DNA of 64,000 nt from Carnegiea gigantea (lineage: Eukaryota; Streptophyta; Magnoliopsida; Caryophyllales; Cactaceae). Each line of letters starts with the position of its first letter. Within the stretch, counting starts at the first letter, position 1. Made by a program: the position numbers and the translations under genes. Under the pieces are notes generated by a model. The model was not told the DNA's origin. It searched no databases and saw only the letters and a program-made list of their open reading frames with translations. Below are positions 23,245-34,664 of this stretch, in pieces. The stretch covers positions 1-64,000 of the forward strand of contig JAKOGI010000828.1 in the NCBI GenBank assembly GCA_029747015.1, written 5' to 3'.

Positions 23245-24057
23245 ATGGTGCAATCCCAATCGATTATACGTCAAGTAAATTCCAATGTCAAAAGCAACTC
23301 TCGATCTGTGCGTTTCCCTCTAGCTTCCTATGCACCACCTCTTCATATTGAAGTACTACAAAAAGCGGACCAAATGGCAAACTCCCTCAGATCCAACCCA
23401 ATGGCTCAATACAACTCCTCCTCCTTAGAGCGGATTCCATCAAAATCAGAATCAACTGTAATCGTCGTTGGAGCAGGCCCCTCGGGATTGGCAACTGCTG
23501 CCTGTTTAACACAAGACTCTATTCCCTACATTCTTTTGGAGCGAGAAGATTGCTTTGCTTCTCTATGGAAGAAGAAATCATACGATCGCCTCCACCTTCA
23601 CCTACCAAAGCAATATTGTGAGCTTCCTTTGATGAAGTTCCCCTCCACTTGCCCAAAATATGTCCCTAGGAAGGACTTCCTCGAATACTTAGACAATTAT
23701 GTGAATCACTTTCACATCAACCCTTTGTACCAAAGACGTGTCGTGGGTGCTAGCTTTAATCAAGACTCAAAGAATTGGCATGTTCGGGTGGAGAACACGG
23801 CAGATGGTGGCCGCCAGGAAGAGTATTTTGCGAGATTTTTGGTGGTGGCAACTGGGGAGACAAGTGATCCCTTTTGCCCTCCTATTGAAGGATTGGGTAG
23901 CTTTCAAGAGAAAGTTATACACTCCACACAATACAAATCTGGTAAAGAGTATCAAGGGAAGAATGTATTGGTTGTTGGGGCTGGTAATTCTGGCTGGGAG
24001 ATTGCTCTTGATCTTGCTAATCATGGTGCTAAGACCTCAATCGTTGTTAGAAGTCCT
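23245..24057 (+). CDS. YUC: YUCCA exon 1
   Basis: Encodes residues 1-271, with the FAD site, the ATGE motif, the FMO signature and the NADPH site. It ends AGTCCT before the donor GTAAGT. Intron 1 is 304 bp (24058-24361), AT-rich, and ends TTGCAG. Confidence 0.93.
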
Positions 24058-27055
24058 GTAAGTAAATATGCTCTTGACCTAGTTGGGAGACTTAATTAGC
24101 TAAGCAACGTAACAAGTTTAAGATTTTATGCCACAATCCATTGATAATATGCTAAAACAATTTAATCATCTATATTCATGCTTATCGCCAATCATTTATT
24201 ACAACAAAAAAAACTCTTAAATTTATATCCTAACAAGAAAATTAAATTGTTCTTGTTTTTCATTATTACTTTCAAAGAATCATTAAAATGATATGACAAA
24301 ATTAGATTGCTTGATGCGAGAACTTACATGATTATGCATGGGGCGGGGTGGATGATTGCAGGTTCACATATTGTCACGAGGTACAGTTAGCATTGGGCTG
24401 TTCCTTCTCAAGTACTTGCCGTTGAACATGGCGGACTTATTGATGGTGCTACTCAGCAAGATCACCTACGGAGAAATTTCCAAGTATGGCTTGACTCGGC
24501 CACATGACGGCCCCTTTTACTTGAAAGTCGCCTTTGGTAAATACCCCATCATTGATGTTGGCACCTTCCAAAAGATCAAATTCGGTGAAATTCAGGTATA
24601 TACTATCACTTTACCTTGAAAAAATTTCTTGTGCAATTGAGAAAACTGCAATCTCATAGTCCATCCCTTTGTTTAAATTGTAAAAAATTCGACTCTACTA
24701 TGATATACTATAGGATAGAAGATGTTACCATTATGCCCTTCCCAATAAGTAGGACAAGGATAGTAGTTAAATGTGAAGTGTTCAATAGGTTTATTAGAGG
24801 CAACAACTTTTCTGAGGAGTTATGCATCTCCTTGGATTGCCACAACACCATGGATAGCAATTAAGCTTTAAGATGCGGCGATTCAAAGAGATGCAGAATT
24901 TCTCAGAGAAGCTGTTGCCCCTAATAAATCCATTGAATGCTCGAATCCAAGTACTATTGGGAAGAGTATAGAGACTACAATCTTGCACGGTTGCACCGTA
25001 TTATTGTGGAGTGGATTTTTTTCACACCTACAATGGAGATATTAACAACTTAAGAGCTCATTGAGTTATTACGTTGTGGTCTAGCCGACAAGTTGTCAAC
25101 CAGATGCCATGAAAATTCTCAATCTCACGTTGTCCTTGGCTAAAATTATTGTGATTTTGATAAAATATTTCCCTTTAATAAGTTATTTGGTTCATTTATT
25201 TATTTTGTCACGGGAGGTGCAATAATTCATATTAATTGAATTTAACTGAGGTTTTTAATAACAATTTTTAAAGACTCTGCTGATAGAATTAACTGATATA
25301 AACAATTCCTCTTTAATTATGAAATGCAAAATTGTTCTGCGAAATCGATTTGCCTCATTTTTGGTCTGAAGGTCTAACTTTAGGATTGAGATCCACTGCA
25401 CTTGAGAGGGGAATTATAATCTTGCAGTCTATTCATCCAACAACTAATAATGTTTTTAGCAAATTCTTTTTACCGCTGGAAATTTATTTTAACACCAATA
25501 ATTAATTGTTAATAACTTAAAAATCAACAGTTGGATGAATGAATTGTAAGATTGCAGTCCCGCTCTAACTATAAAGGGTTGTTCTCTTTAGCTTTAAGAC
25601 TCATTCGGAATAAATGAGTTTTTTATTAGTTAAGTCCTATTGACCCAAATTTCAAATTAATCCCTTATATAACTGAGTAAAGATAAAGATATCTACAAAT
25701 CATTATTAATTGAAATGGATTAGTTGTCATGTTTCTCTGTTACTTTTAAGATAATATTTGGAATTTGTTACTGCATAAAAATACTGGGAATGCCAAAGAT
25801 ATTGCGCCTAGTAAGTTGGTGTTTCATTATACACGCAAATTGGTGTCCCGACCCACACCGCGCAGACCTGTATGCCTCCGTCATTTTCTAATTTATTAAT
25901 CAGCGATGCAAGTAGCAATATATAACAGCAATGAAGATTCCCTCTGGGAAATATATTCTATATTGAGATGAGTTCAACAGTTATCACCAAGTTGATAATG
26001 ACAGGAATGCAATCTAATTCACTATAGATCACTTAGGATTTAAAACGAAAGATACTTAAGTGTGATATTTTAATACAAAAATTTTCACATATACTCTACT
26101 GAAAAATGTCAAATTAATTTTAACTCCTTATCTTGCGTGAGATAATTTTGGACAAATAGATATTCACGTCATTATTTTTATTGTTATTATATTCTGTAAA
26201 ACACAATAATATCAACATTGTGAGGGAAGAACTAAAAGAATAGTCACCATATGTATACTTGTAGACTACATTCGAAAATAATTCTTTGAATTAACTTATG
26301 TAAGTTTTACCTTGGATAACCCTCTGGTTTTAGGGGCAAAATTTTACCCGTAACATTACATAGAGTTCGTATTAAGTCGGTGCAACTTGATTTGTTATAT
26401 CCATACTAGTGTTATATTCTTTGCTATGCAAGGACTTGAGCTAATTTTGTTATTAGAAAATAATTAAAATATATTGATTTATTAAAATAAGTTAAATTGT
26501 GTATGATAGAATAACTATTATGCTATCATAATCGTCCATAGAAACATGGGTTTTCTCTTATTTTCAATTCCATCACTTAAAATTACATTTTTTTTGATAT
26601 TAAAATTATTTATTTAATTAGGTTAAGTTTTTAACCTTTAATATGTAAGTCATAATCTTGTCATTTGATGCATTATATATTTTTTTTAATAAGATTTAGT
26701 TAAGAATATGTTACTATTCTACTAATTATTGCATAAATTATTCATTAAGTGGTCAATTCTTTTAATTTAATGTAACATTGTGTTAAATTAGCTTTACTCT
26801 TGTGTGGCTATTCAAATGCCTATATAGTTAGATTTTGTAAAATTAAATTTCAATCGTAAAGTAATAACATATATAATAACATATAGTGAATCCTAATTTT
26901 TTTTTTTTTTCTTTTGAAGGTTAATAAATCCTGGTTAATAGCATTAATGTGAATTAATATGAGTCAACTAATATCCACCAATTACAACCTGCCAATTCAT
27001 TGTGTTATACCACATTAGCTTGCCACATGTAATTCATATATGATTTGTATCTAAC

Positions 27056-27100
<45 letters not shown>

Positions 27101-27106
27101 GTATAT

Positions 27107-27174
<68 letters not shown>

Positions 27175-27186
27175 TATATATATATA

Positions 27187-27225
<39 letters not shown>

Positions 27226-29911
27226 ATATAGGAAGTAGAGGTGGGCAATGGGTCGAATATCCATTGGGTCAAGTGGATGGATCCATTTAAAATTGGATCA
27301 ATAAAGAATCGAGCTAATAATGGATCAGGTCAATAAAAGACCTTCTCGTCAAAACATATTAATGGATTGTGCCAGGTCACGATCCATTAAAGACCCATTT
27401 ACTGACTTATTACTTTTTTAAACCTACTTGGTACACTAATTTACATGCTGCAATTAGGTAAACTTATTACTATTGCTTTCTGTAAAAAAAAAAAATATTA
27501 TGAACAATTTTTTTGGTGCCAATTTATTCCATTTTAAAACTAATTAAATGCGGGTCGCTTATGGACCAACCCGACCCAACCCGACCTATTTGTTTACATA
27601 AAAGGTCCGACCCGGTTCATATCGTTAACAAATTGGTCATGATCCAACCTGACCCACTCTACAAACAGGCCGATCCTAACCCAACTCCACTCAGTTCATT
27701 ACCTACCCTTGATGGGCGGTGATATTCAAGTGTCATTTAGAGTAAGCAAGAAATTGGAATAAAACTAGAACTATTCCCCTTGCGATGCAAGAGTTGAGTT
27801 AGACAATATGTCAATATTCAAAATTATAGATTATTTATGAACAATATTATTTTCATCATTTATATTTATTTTATTAGTTGAATTATCTTTGTATCTATTA
27901 AACTTTTTAGAATAACATATGTGTTATTTTGTATATGCAATTAAATGTTTATTAATCACATTTCTAAGCAACTGATTAAAGAGAAGGTGAAATATCTTGT
28001 GAAGTATGTAAAGAAAAGTTTAAAAAGAGAACATATGTGTAAAAGATAAAAAATAGATTAAAGTACTAATTAATATGATAACCAATAAAGTTATGAGTCT
28101 TATGACACTGGATAAAAATGTATGAAGTCACTCACTCAATTTTATATATAGAGTTATATAGATATGTGTGTTAACATAAATGTGCATGGTGCAGGTTTTG
28201 CCAGGAGTCAGAAGCATGAGGGGGTGTGATGTGCTTTTTGAGGATGGCAGATCTTATGCTTTCGATGCTATTATTTTGGCTACTGGCTTTACCAGATCAG
28301 CACATCACTGGCTTCAGGTTACTGTAATTCGTTTATCATTTTCCTAATTTAGGGTATGTTTGATGGGGAGAAAAATCATATAAATAGATTGAGCATAAAC
28401 AGGGATAAAAAAATATTAATATAAGCAAGACTTTAATTCAGGAAATCGTAGGGTGCTTATCGTATACTCATAGATTGAGCATGATGGACGCGAGAGCACA
28501 TGCAGGCCACCTTATGGGTTGTCAATTAATGAATGGGAATAGTTAGGAGTGGGCCGAGTGGCAATAGGCCAAGTCTTGGTTGGGTTCATCTAAATTTAGA
28601 CTCATTTAATTTTTTTAAATCTTGACTTCGATCTGTTCCAAACTCATTGGATTTGGAAAGATGAAACTTAAATTCAAACCCTGTACGTTTAGCGGATCCA
28701 TGAATTTTAACTGTTTTTCACATTAAAGTTTATTTTTTTTTCATATCACAACATTAATCACGATATTATAGAGACAAATAATTGAATTTAGAAGACATAA
28801 TACTTAATTAAAAAAAACATTTGAGCGACACGTACCATAAATAAGTGTTCTTATAACTTATGTTTTACACACTAAAAATAATTTTTTAAAACCAATCACA
28901 AAAATAAAGTCCATCAAATTTTAAACAAGTATAACAAAATAGTTCTTCTTCTACAATTGCGATAAAGTAAAATGGCGCTAAGGTTTACTAGTTTAGAGTT
29001 ACTTCAGCCAATTTCATTTACTACAATTTTTTTAAAGAACTAATAGGTCTTAGATAGGTCTCAGGTCAGATTTGGGTCTAAATTCTTCGAATTCAGATCC
29101 AACCCACGTCTCTTAGACTCAGACTCGCTTAAGAGGCATTGGGTCTCATTTCACTAGACCTAAAGCCTCTAAAGTTGATCGAGTTCAATAGATCTGGATC
29201 AGTCTGGAACCCACCATCATCCCTACAAACAACCATACTTATTTAGGCGGCAATCTATATAATGCTAGGGAGAGTATAAACGTCCATAGGTCACATGATA
29301 TTGACCCGCTCATTACAATTTCACCATTATTTTGAGCTTAGTAGCTGGTCATTTCATTCATTTGTCAAGGCTGAAACAAAGAGTTTAGTCTGAAACTTAC
29401 CATTTTTCGATGATTGAATAGTGTCTTGAATTATTAGATTGAAAACAAAAAATACGTTTATTCTGACCTATAGCCGACAAAGAAAAAGAAAAGCAGCTAC
29501 CAAATCAAACATGTCACTTGTCAAATATAATCACTGTATTTCTCGAAATAAAAAGAATAGATCATCCGTTTATGCCTGAGATTTTAACAGGCATTATTAC
29601 ATTCATTGAGATTTTTTTTTGCATCCACATTTGTAAAGCTTATTGATTTGGAAAAGGAGGGAATAAAATGCGTAACACCCCAATATCAATTGCAAGGCAC
29701 GAGCAGTCTTATTTACAATTATGAATTGTTTTGAAAAAATGAGCAGGGGGGCGAGCACCTGTTAAATGAAGATGGGCTAGCAAAACAAAGTTTTCCAAAC
29801 CACTGGAAAGGAAAACATGGACTATATGGTGTCGGCCTTGCAAGAAGGGGCCTTTATGGGGCCGCCTCGGATGCCCAAAATATTGCTAATGAAATCAAGT
29901 TTCATAATTAG
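23245..29911 (+). CDS. YUC: YUCCA-type flavin-containing monooxygenase, four exons
   Basis: YUCCA enzymes convert indole-3-pyruvate to indole-3-acetic acid (auxin) with FAD, NADPH and O2. Join 23245-24057, 24362-24595, 28195-28317 and 29747-29911: 444 codons, all introns phase 0 and GT-AG. Motifs in order: FAD-binding GAGPSG at residues 76-81, ATGE at 202-205, the FMO signature [11 protein letters not shown] at 220-230, NADPH-binding GAGNSG at 245-250, and the ATGF motif at 378-381. The C-terminus includes the HWKG and [11 protein letters not shown] segments. Sequence style is closest to the YUC10/YUC11 branch (judgement by eye). Members there are about 380-390 residues; starts at Met44 (23374) or Met53 (23401) would give 401 or 392, so the true start may be one of these. 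No stop, frameshift or lost splice site was seen. Confidence 0.92.
24362..24595 (+). CDS. YUC: YUCCA exon 2
   Basis: Encodes 78 residues, starting VHILSRG and ending FGEIQ. It contains the [12 protein letters not shown] and PIIDVGT segments conserved in YUCCA proteins. The donor is GTATAT at 24596. Intron 2 is 3.6 kb (24596-28194), unusually long for this gene family because of inserted repeats. Confidence 0.93.
24738..24965. repeat. imperfect hairpin in YUCCA intron 2
   Basis: 24781-24837 and 24881-24937 are reverse complements over 57 bases with about 10 mismatches, nearly all transitions that would still pair as G-U on one strand. The loop is about 43 bases. A further CTTCCCAATA match extends the arms at 24738 and 24953-24962. 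It would fold as a miRNA-precursor-like stem in intron RNA, or it may be a foldback MITE. No known miRNA was recognised. Confidence 0.65.
25404..25566. repeat. second foldback element in YUCCA intron 2
   Basis: The left arm (GAGAGGGGAATTATAATC, TTGCA, ATTCATCCAAC) and right arm (reversed GAGCGGGACTGCAATCTT, ACA, ATTCATCCAAC) pair over about 38 bases at roughly 75% identity around an 85-base AT-rich loop. The total is 163 bp, the size of a small MITE. The target duplication was not resolved. Confidence 0.55.
27060..27221. repeat. TA microsatellite in YUCCA intron 2
   Basis: TA dinucleotides with scattered TATG and TGTG interruptions, about 160 bp. Length polymorphism is likely. It is followed after 14 bases by a hAT-like element. 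Confidence 0.95.
27236..27711. mobile_element. hAT-like non-autonomous element, copy B, in YUCCA intron 2
   Basis: The ends TAGAGGTGGGCAATGGG and, reversed, CAAGGGTAGGTAATG form an imperfect inverted repeat. Flanking octamers ATAGGAAG and ATGGGCGG agree at 5 of 8 positions, compatible with an old hAT duplication but not proof. The interior has GGGTC-rich words and matches copy A at 22515-22968. Non-coding. Confidence 0.55.
28195..28317 (+). CDS. YUC: YUCCA exon 3
   Basis: Encodes 41 residues from VLPGV to HHWLQ, with [18 protein letters not shown] holding the second ATG motif. Acceptor GTGCAG, donor GTTACT. The donor is less canonical than that of exon 1. Intron 3 is 28318-29746; about 28541-29225 inside it has GGGTC/GGACC-type words and may be another decayed hAT element. 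Confidence 0.92.
29747..29911 (+). CDS. YUC: YUCCA exon 4 and stop
   Basis: Encodes the last 54 residues and a TAG stop at 29909-29911. It has [17 protein letters not shown] and [12 protein letters not shown], both typical of the YUCCA C-terminus. The acceptor is GAGCAG. Only 69 bp separate the stop from a MULE MITE, so the 3' UTR or polyadenylation site may lie in the MITE. Confidence 0.92.
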   Translation, partial: GGEHLLNEDGLAKQSFPNHWKGKHGLYGVGLARRGLYGAASDAQNIANEIKFHN

Positions 29912-29980
29912 CCATCAAGTACGTCATCTTCTATATGCTTTCAAGTGTATTCTTAAAAAAATGTAACAATATTTTGATTA

Positions 29981-30367
29981 AGCAAAATGATAAGTGTCTT
30001 ACTACGAGACACTTTATAAGTGTCTTATTTTAACTTAAAAATTATATTATTATATTTTTAAATTGAAAAAAATAATATGATCGAATAACAGAAGCATACT
30101 ACTACTTATAAATTATATAAAATCATCTCTTTATCCACAATTTATCACATTACTAAAATAAGCTTATCATATGTATTCGCGGATAGGGTTAATGTAATTA
30201 GGGTATCATTTAATACTTTGTCGGCATAGCCGACAAATGTCTAAGGTTAACAATTCATAATTAAGTGTAATCATTAAAAAATTTGTGGTTTTAAATCATA
30301 AAACATATTAATTTATGATGAGGTAAGACACTTAAGAGTGTCTTGCAGTAAGACATATATCATTACC
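29981..30367. mobile_element. MULE-type MITE copy 2
   Basis: 387 bp between perfect 9-bp duplications TTTTGATTA (29972-29980 and 30368-30376). The ends share AAATGATAAGTGTCTT with copy 1 (21677-22262), and the interior matches copy 1 in inverted orientation (ATAGGGTTAAT and TACTTTGTC here versus their complements there). It lies 69 bp downstream of the YUCCA stop and has no coding capacity. Confidence 0.88.
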
Positions 30368-30376
30368 TTTTGATTA

Positions 30377-30700
30377 GATAATTAACTTTTTGGAGATAAG
30401 AATTTATGTTAATGTTTTAGATTTATTCTTGTTGAATGAATTTCATTGTAGATGCTGCATGGCTTTTTATTTATAAATATTTCCTTTTTTTCAAAAAAAA
30501 ACTTTTTGATTAAATATGTCTTTATTAGTAGGATTGTTTTTTCTACGTTTGCAATAACTATAAAAGTTCTTTTTTCTCACTCCTTTATTTTAATTTCGAT
30601 TATGTGCCTTTCTCATGGTGGAAGTTTTCTCCATTGCCATGAATTTGTCTTAATTAATGAACACAAAAAGTTATGATATTCAAACAAAACGAATCCCGTG
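30377..30700. other. no recognisable gene; flank of the LINE
   Basis: AT-rich. A 74-codon frame (30452-30676) is hydrophobic low-complexity and has no recognisable domain. GAATCCCGT at about 30694-30702 resembles GAACCCGT after the LINE poly-A tail (40035) and may be the LINE target duplication. Confidence 0.45.
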
Positions 30701-31068
30701 AGCGCCTGGACCGCTTTCTCGCTGATGAAGAATGGTGCACCACTTTTCCACGCTGGAGGGTCAACCCTCTCCGCGCTATAGATCTGATCATTGTGTTATC
30801 TTAGTTGAGACTGAAAAGAGATGTTATGTGGGTGACATGGACAAACCTTTTAAATTTGAGACATTGTGGCTTCAAAGGAGGAGTGTCGTAATATCATAGT
30901 CGAGTCATGGCAGGTTCATCCAGGAGGCAATATTTGCAGTAAATTGGCAGAATGTGGGGAAAGACTGAAATAGTATGGAGGTAAAGAATTTGGGAATTTG
31001 AAGGGAGAGATTAGAGAAACTGAAAAAGCCCTTTAAAAGTTTCAATGAAGTGCACCTGCAGCAGATAT
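30700..31068 (+). pseudogene. LINE part 1: endonuclease C-terminus
   Basis: Translation starts with a RERLDRFLADEEW motif followed by the segment between endonuclease and RT (KRDVMW-like, then FKFE-LWL-type residues). Stops are present. The part ends where the copia element inserted at target GATAT (31064-31068). Confidence 0.75.
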
Positions 31069-31311
31069 TGATGAGTTCAGCCATTGATGAACTAGGGAGA
31101 GAGAGATATAGAGAGGATAAAGAGAGAGAAAATGTTGGAGAAGAAAAACAATCTGCTTACCCTTCCATTCATCTAGATTCAGCTTATATAGCTTTTTACA
31201 AACCCAGAAAAATATCTAAGCCAATAACAGATTCTTGTTATTATAGAATACTAGCACATAACCACCTAACAACCTCCCTGCCAGCTCAGCATTGCTGCAT
31301 ATCATCTTTCA
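31069..31311 (-). repeat. 3' LTR of the second copia element
   Basis: A 243-bp LTR beginning TGATGAGTTC and ending TTTCAA, with the purine tract next to it. The final CA shared with the partner LTR is slightly disturbed (TTTCAA versus TTCCACA). Differences from the partner are otherwise few. Confidence 0.92.
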
Positions 31312-31899
31312 AACTCCCCCTCAAGTTGGGAAGTGAAGAGATTCAGAACTCCCAACTTGGATAAGAGCGTTTGATGTTGAGAAACAGAGAGAATCTTTGT
31401 AAAAACATCAGCAAGCTGAGACTTAGTGGAGATGTAAGTAGGTTTAATAATCCCAGCTGTGATTTTATCCCGGATAAAATGGCAATCAACTTCAATATGT
31501 TTGGTGTGTTTATGGAACACGGGATTAGCTGCAATATGAAGGGCTGCTTTATTGTCACAATGTAATGTAGCACGCTGTAAAGTAGAAAATCCCAAGTCCT
31601 TAAGTAATGACAGCAACCAAGTGACTTCACAGAGCCTCAGCAGAAGATCTTGCAACCACACCTTGTTTCGTCGATTTCCAGGAAATTGGAGAAGAGCCTA
31701 GCAAAATGCAATACCCTGATGTAGACTTTCTTCCAAGCTGGCAACCAGCCCAATCACTGTCACAATAGGCTGTAAGAGAAGCTGCTGAATTCCTAGCCAT
31801 GAGAATACCTTGTCCAGGTGCATGCTTGAGATACCTTAGAACATATAAGACAACTTGCATGTGAGCATGAGTAGGATTTTGCATAAACTGGCTCAGCAC
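31302..31899 (-). pseudogene. copia RNase H, one frame break
   Basis: Frame 31899-31627 has the YCDSDWAGC and KSTSGYC motifs of copia RNase H. Frame 31661-31302 has [28 protein letters not shown] and LADVFTK. They overlap in different frames near 31640, so a single frameshift separates them. Catalytic acidic residues are retained. Confidence 0.9.
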
Positions 31900-31908
31900 T
31901 TGAACTGT

Positions 31909-32835
31909 TTAACAAATGTCAGGTCTAGTGATTGTAAGGTATATCAACTTGCCAACCAATCTCCTATATCGATCAGGGTTATCAAGTAAAGGACCCTCAG
32001 TATGAAGCTTTAAATTGGCTTCCATAGGGAGTTTAAAAACCCGAGCATTGAGCATTTTGGTTTCCTTTAATAAGTCTAAGACATATTTCCTTTGAGATAT
32101 AAAAATGCCTTGCCCAGACCTAGCAACCTCAAGGCCTAAGGAGTACCTGAGTGTACCCAAGTCCTTCATATGAAACTGAGTGCTCAATAGCTATTTTAAC
32201 TGAATGATATGAGTCATATTACTGCCAGTGATAAGCATGTCATCAACATAGACAAGCACAGCAGTAAAGCCCTGTGTAGTCTGCTGTGTAAAGAGACTGT
32301 AATCAGCTTTGGATTGCTTGAAACTAAAGGAGACTAAACTAGAGGACAATCTAGCAAACCATTGTCGGGGAGCCTGTTTCAAGCTATATAAAGATTTCTT
32401 GAGCTTGCACACTAACCTTGGAGACTGTTTGGGTTTGCTAATTTGTAAAGAATTTGGAGATTGACATATGATGGACTCCCCCTGTCCTCTATAACCCTTT
32501 GGTAGTACCATGTACACTTCTTCATTAAGATGGCCATGCAGGAAGGCATTTGTCACATCCATTTGACAAGTATGCCAATCTTTCATGGCTGCCACAGCCA
32601 ATAGTGTTCTAACTATTGTCATATTTGCTACGGGAGCAAAAGTCTCCTCATAGTCAATCCCTTTTTGTTGCCTACAACCCTGTATAACCAGCCTAGCCTT
32701 TTTCCTTTCCACTGTTCCATCAGACTTATACTTGGTCTTGAATAGCCATTTACACCCAATGGCTCTTTTCCCAGGAGGAAGTTGAGTAATATCCCAGGTA
32801 GCATTTCTCTCTAGAGCTTGCAACTCAATGTTCAT
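31909..32835 (-). pseudogene. copia reverse transcriptase, nearly open
   Basis: Frame 32835-32191 (214 codons) runs from ERNATWDITQLPPGK through CKWLFKTKYKSDGTVERKKARLV, QMDVTNAFLHG and the catalytic VYVDDMLITG (YVDD at 32239-32250). After a stop at about 32190, frame 32187-31909 continues in register with DLGTLRYSLGLEV and the LVGKLIYLTITRPDI segment. One stop thus divides an otherwise complete domain. Confidence 0.93.
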
Positions 32836-33225
32836 AGCGTGACACCATTCAGGGTCAGTGACTGCTTCTTCAAAGGTTAAGGGGTCATGAGTGCTGTCTA
32901 AGGAAGCAACAAAGGCTTAAAACCTGGGGTGAAGATGAGTGTATTGTACATAATTTGCAATAGGGTATGGAGACATATTAGGCTGGGAGCTGGCATTAGC
33001 AGTGACATAATCTGCTAGCCATTTAGGCTGTGATTTTGATCTTGTGGAGTGTATTAAAGATGGTGCAACACCAGTTTATGTCGGAATAACTAAGCTAGGC
33101 TATTCAGCAGAGGAACTGGGAACTGCAGTAGCAGGAGAGTTGGGATTAGATTCAGGAGAAGATGATGAAACAGGCATTTGGTCTTCTTCAAACCAAGCTG
33201 TAGGGTGCATAGAGATAGGGGTAGG

Positions 33226-34218
33226 CTAAATATATGCTGACATATCTTTCTGGTGAAATGGAAAGATGTGTTCTACAAACTGTACATCCCTAGACACAAA
33301 GGTGGTTTTGGTTTGCAAATTGAATAGCTTATATCCTTTTTGTGTGGCTGGATACCGAAGGAATACACAAGGTATGCCTCTGGGTTTGAATTTATCTGTG
33401 TCTAGGTGTGGATTGCTAGCAAGCACTAGGCAGCCAAAGGTTTTCATTTGAGCATAACAAGGTAGTTGCTGAAAGATCATTTCATGAGGAGTTTTATGCT
33501 GAAGAATGGGAGTAGGCAGCCTATTTATAACGTAAGTAGCAGTCAAAACACAATCATCCCAAAAGCTCAAAGGCAAATTTGCTTGGAATCTCAAGGCTCT
33601 AGCCATTTCAAGTAGATGCCTATGTTTTCTTTCCACCCTACCATTCTGTTATGGCCTGTCAGTACAAGAGGTCTGATGGATGATGCCAAGTTTACTAAAG
33701 AATTGTTGATAGGGGCCACTATCAAACTCAAGAGCATTATCAGATCTAATGAGTTTGATCTGTCCTTGAAATTGTGTGGAAATGAGATGCATAAATTGCT
33801 CTAAAGTACCTAATGCCTGGGATTTGTACTTGAGCAAATACACCCATGTTGACCTACTAAAGTCATCAAAAATGATAAGAAAGTACGTGAACTGTTTATG
33901 AGTAGGTACTCTATAAGGTCCCCAAATATCTATGTGAATCAACTTAAAGGCTACTGCACTCTTACTCTGACTACTAGGATATGGCAATTTTGTAAATTTA
34001 GCCATAGGGCATGTGATGCAAACCTTTGGAGTAGTAGAGTTCTTACATGGCAAGGAAGTAATATGCTTGAGTTTGGACATAGGTGCATGACCGAGCCTTT
34101 TATGCCATAACTCATAGTCATTGTCACTACTATTTCTATGCTTAGTATATGAACTAGTTTGCATAGAAATAGCAATACTTGTCATGTCAGAGGATTGTTT
34201 GATACCTGAATTATTCAC
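33226..34218 (-). pseudogene. copia integrase, nearly open
   Basis: Frame 34218-33649 holds the HHCC zinc domain (ELWHKRLGH, C-TCPMAK) and the first two catalytic acidic residues (LIHIDIWGPYR, RSDNALEF). A stop near 33646 (TAA or TAG on the - strand) interrupts it, and frame 33636-33226, in register, continues with the third acidic region (MERKHRHLLEMARAL) and the C-terminal FKPRGIPCVFLRY segment. Confidence 0.93.
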
Positions 34219-34664
34219 TAGGAACCTTGATGCTCCTTACCAATCGCCAATAGTTTCTTGCTTGCATAGTCCTGTATCAAGCAAAAATCAGGATAAAATG
34301 TGACAATACACTGATTGTCCTTGGTGAACTTGGATATAGACAGCAGATTATACTTAAATGTTGGCACATGAAGAACATCTCCAAGCTGCAGACCATTAGC
34401 CAATGTCACACATCCCTTGTAAGATATGTCAGAGGTTTGTCCATTAGGCAAGTATATCTTGGATCTTTGGGACATTTCCTTGAATTGACTAGGTCTATTA
34501 ATATGTGCATGGGACATATGGTCTGATGCCCCTGAGTCTATCATCCAACTGGCTTTGTCAGCCGAAGCATTTAAGCAAGTAATCATCCCTGCAAAAGAAT
34601 GGTCTAATTCTTCATCAGTCTCAGTATGACAGTTTGACTGGAGTTGCTGAGGTATTGATTTCAT
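34218..34664 (-). pseudogene. copia aspartic protease and GAG-pre-integrase
   Basis: A 148-codon frame with WMIDSGASDHM, the DSGA active site intact, followed by IYLPNG, VLHVPTFKYNLLSISK and the LIQDYASKKLLAIG segment. It is adjacent to the integrase frame and belongs to the same polyprotein. Confidence 0.92.

Noticed and set aside
24616..24988. Frames over the intron 2 hairpin
   Set aside because: They lie inside the intron between well-defined YUCCA splice sites and follow the inverted repeat, not a gene.
30452..30676. 74-codon hydrophobic frame downstream of the MITE
   Set aside because: Phe/Ile/Ser-rich translation of AT-rich DNA with no recognisable domain.
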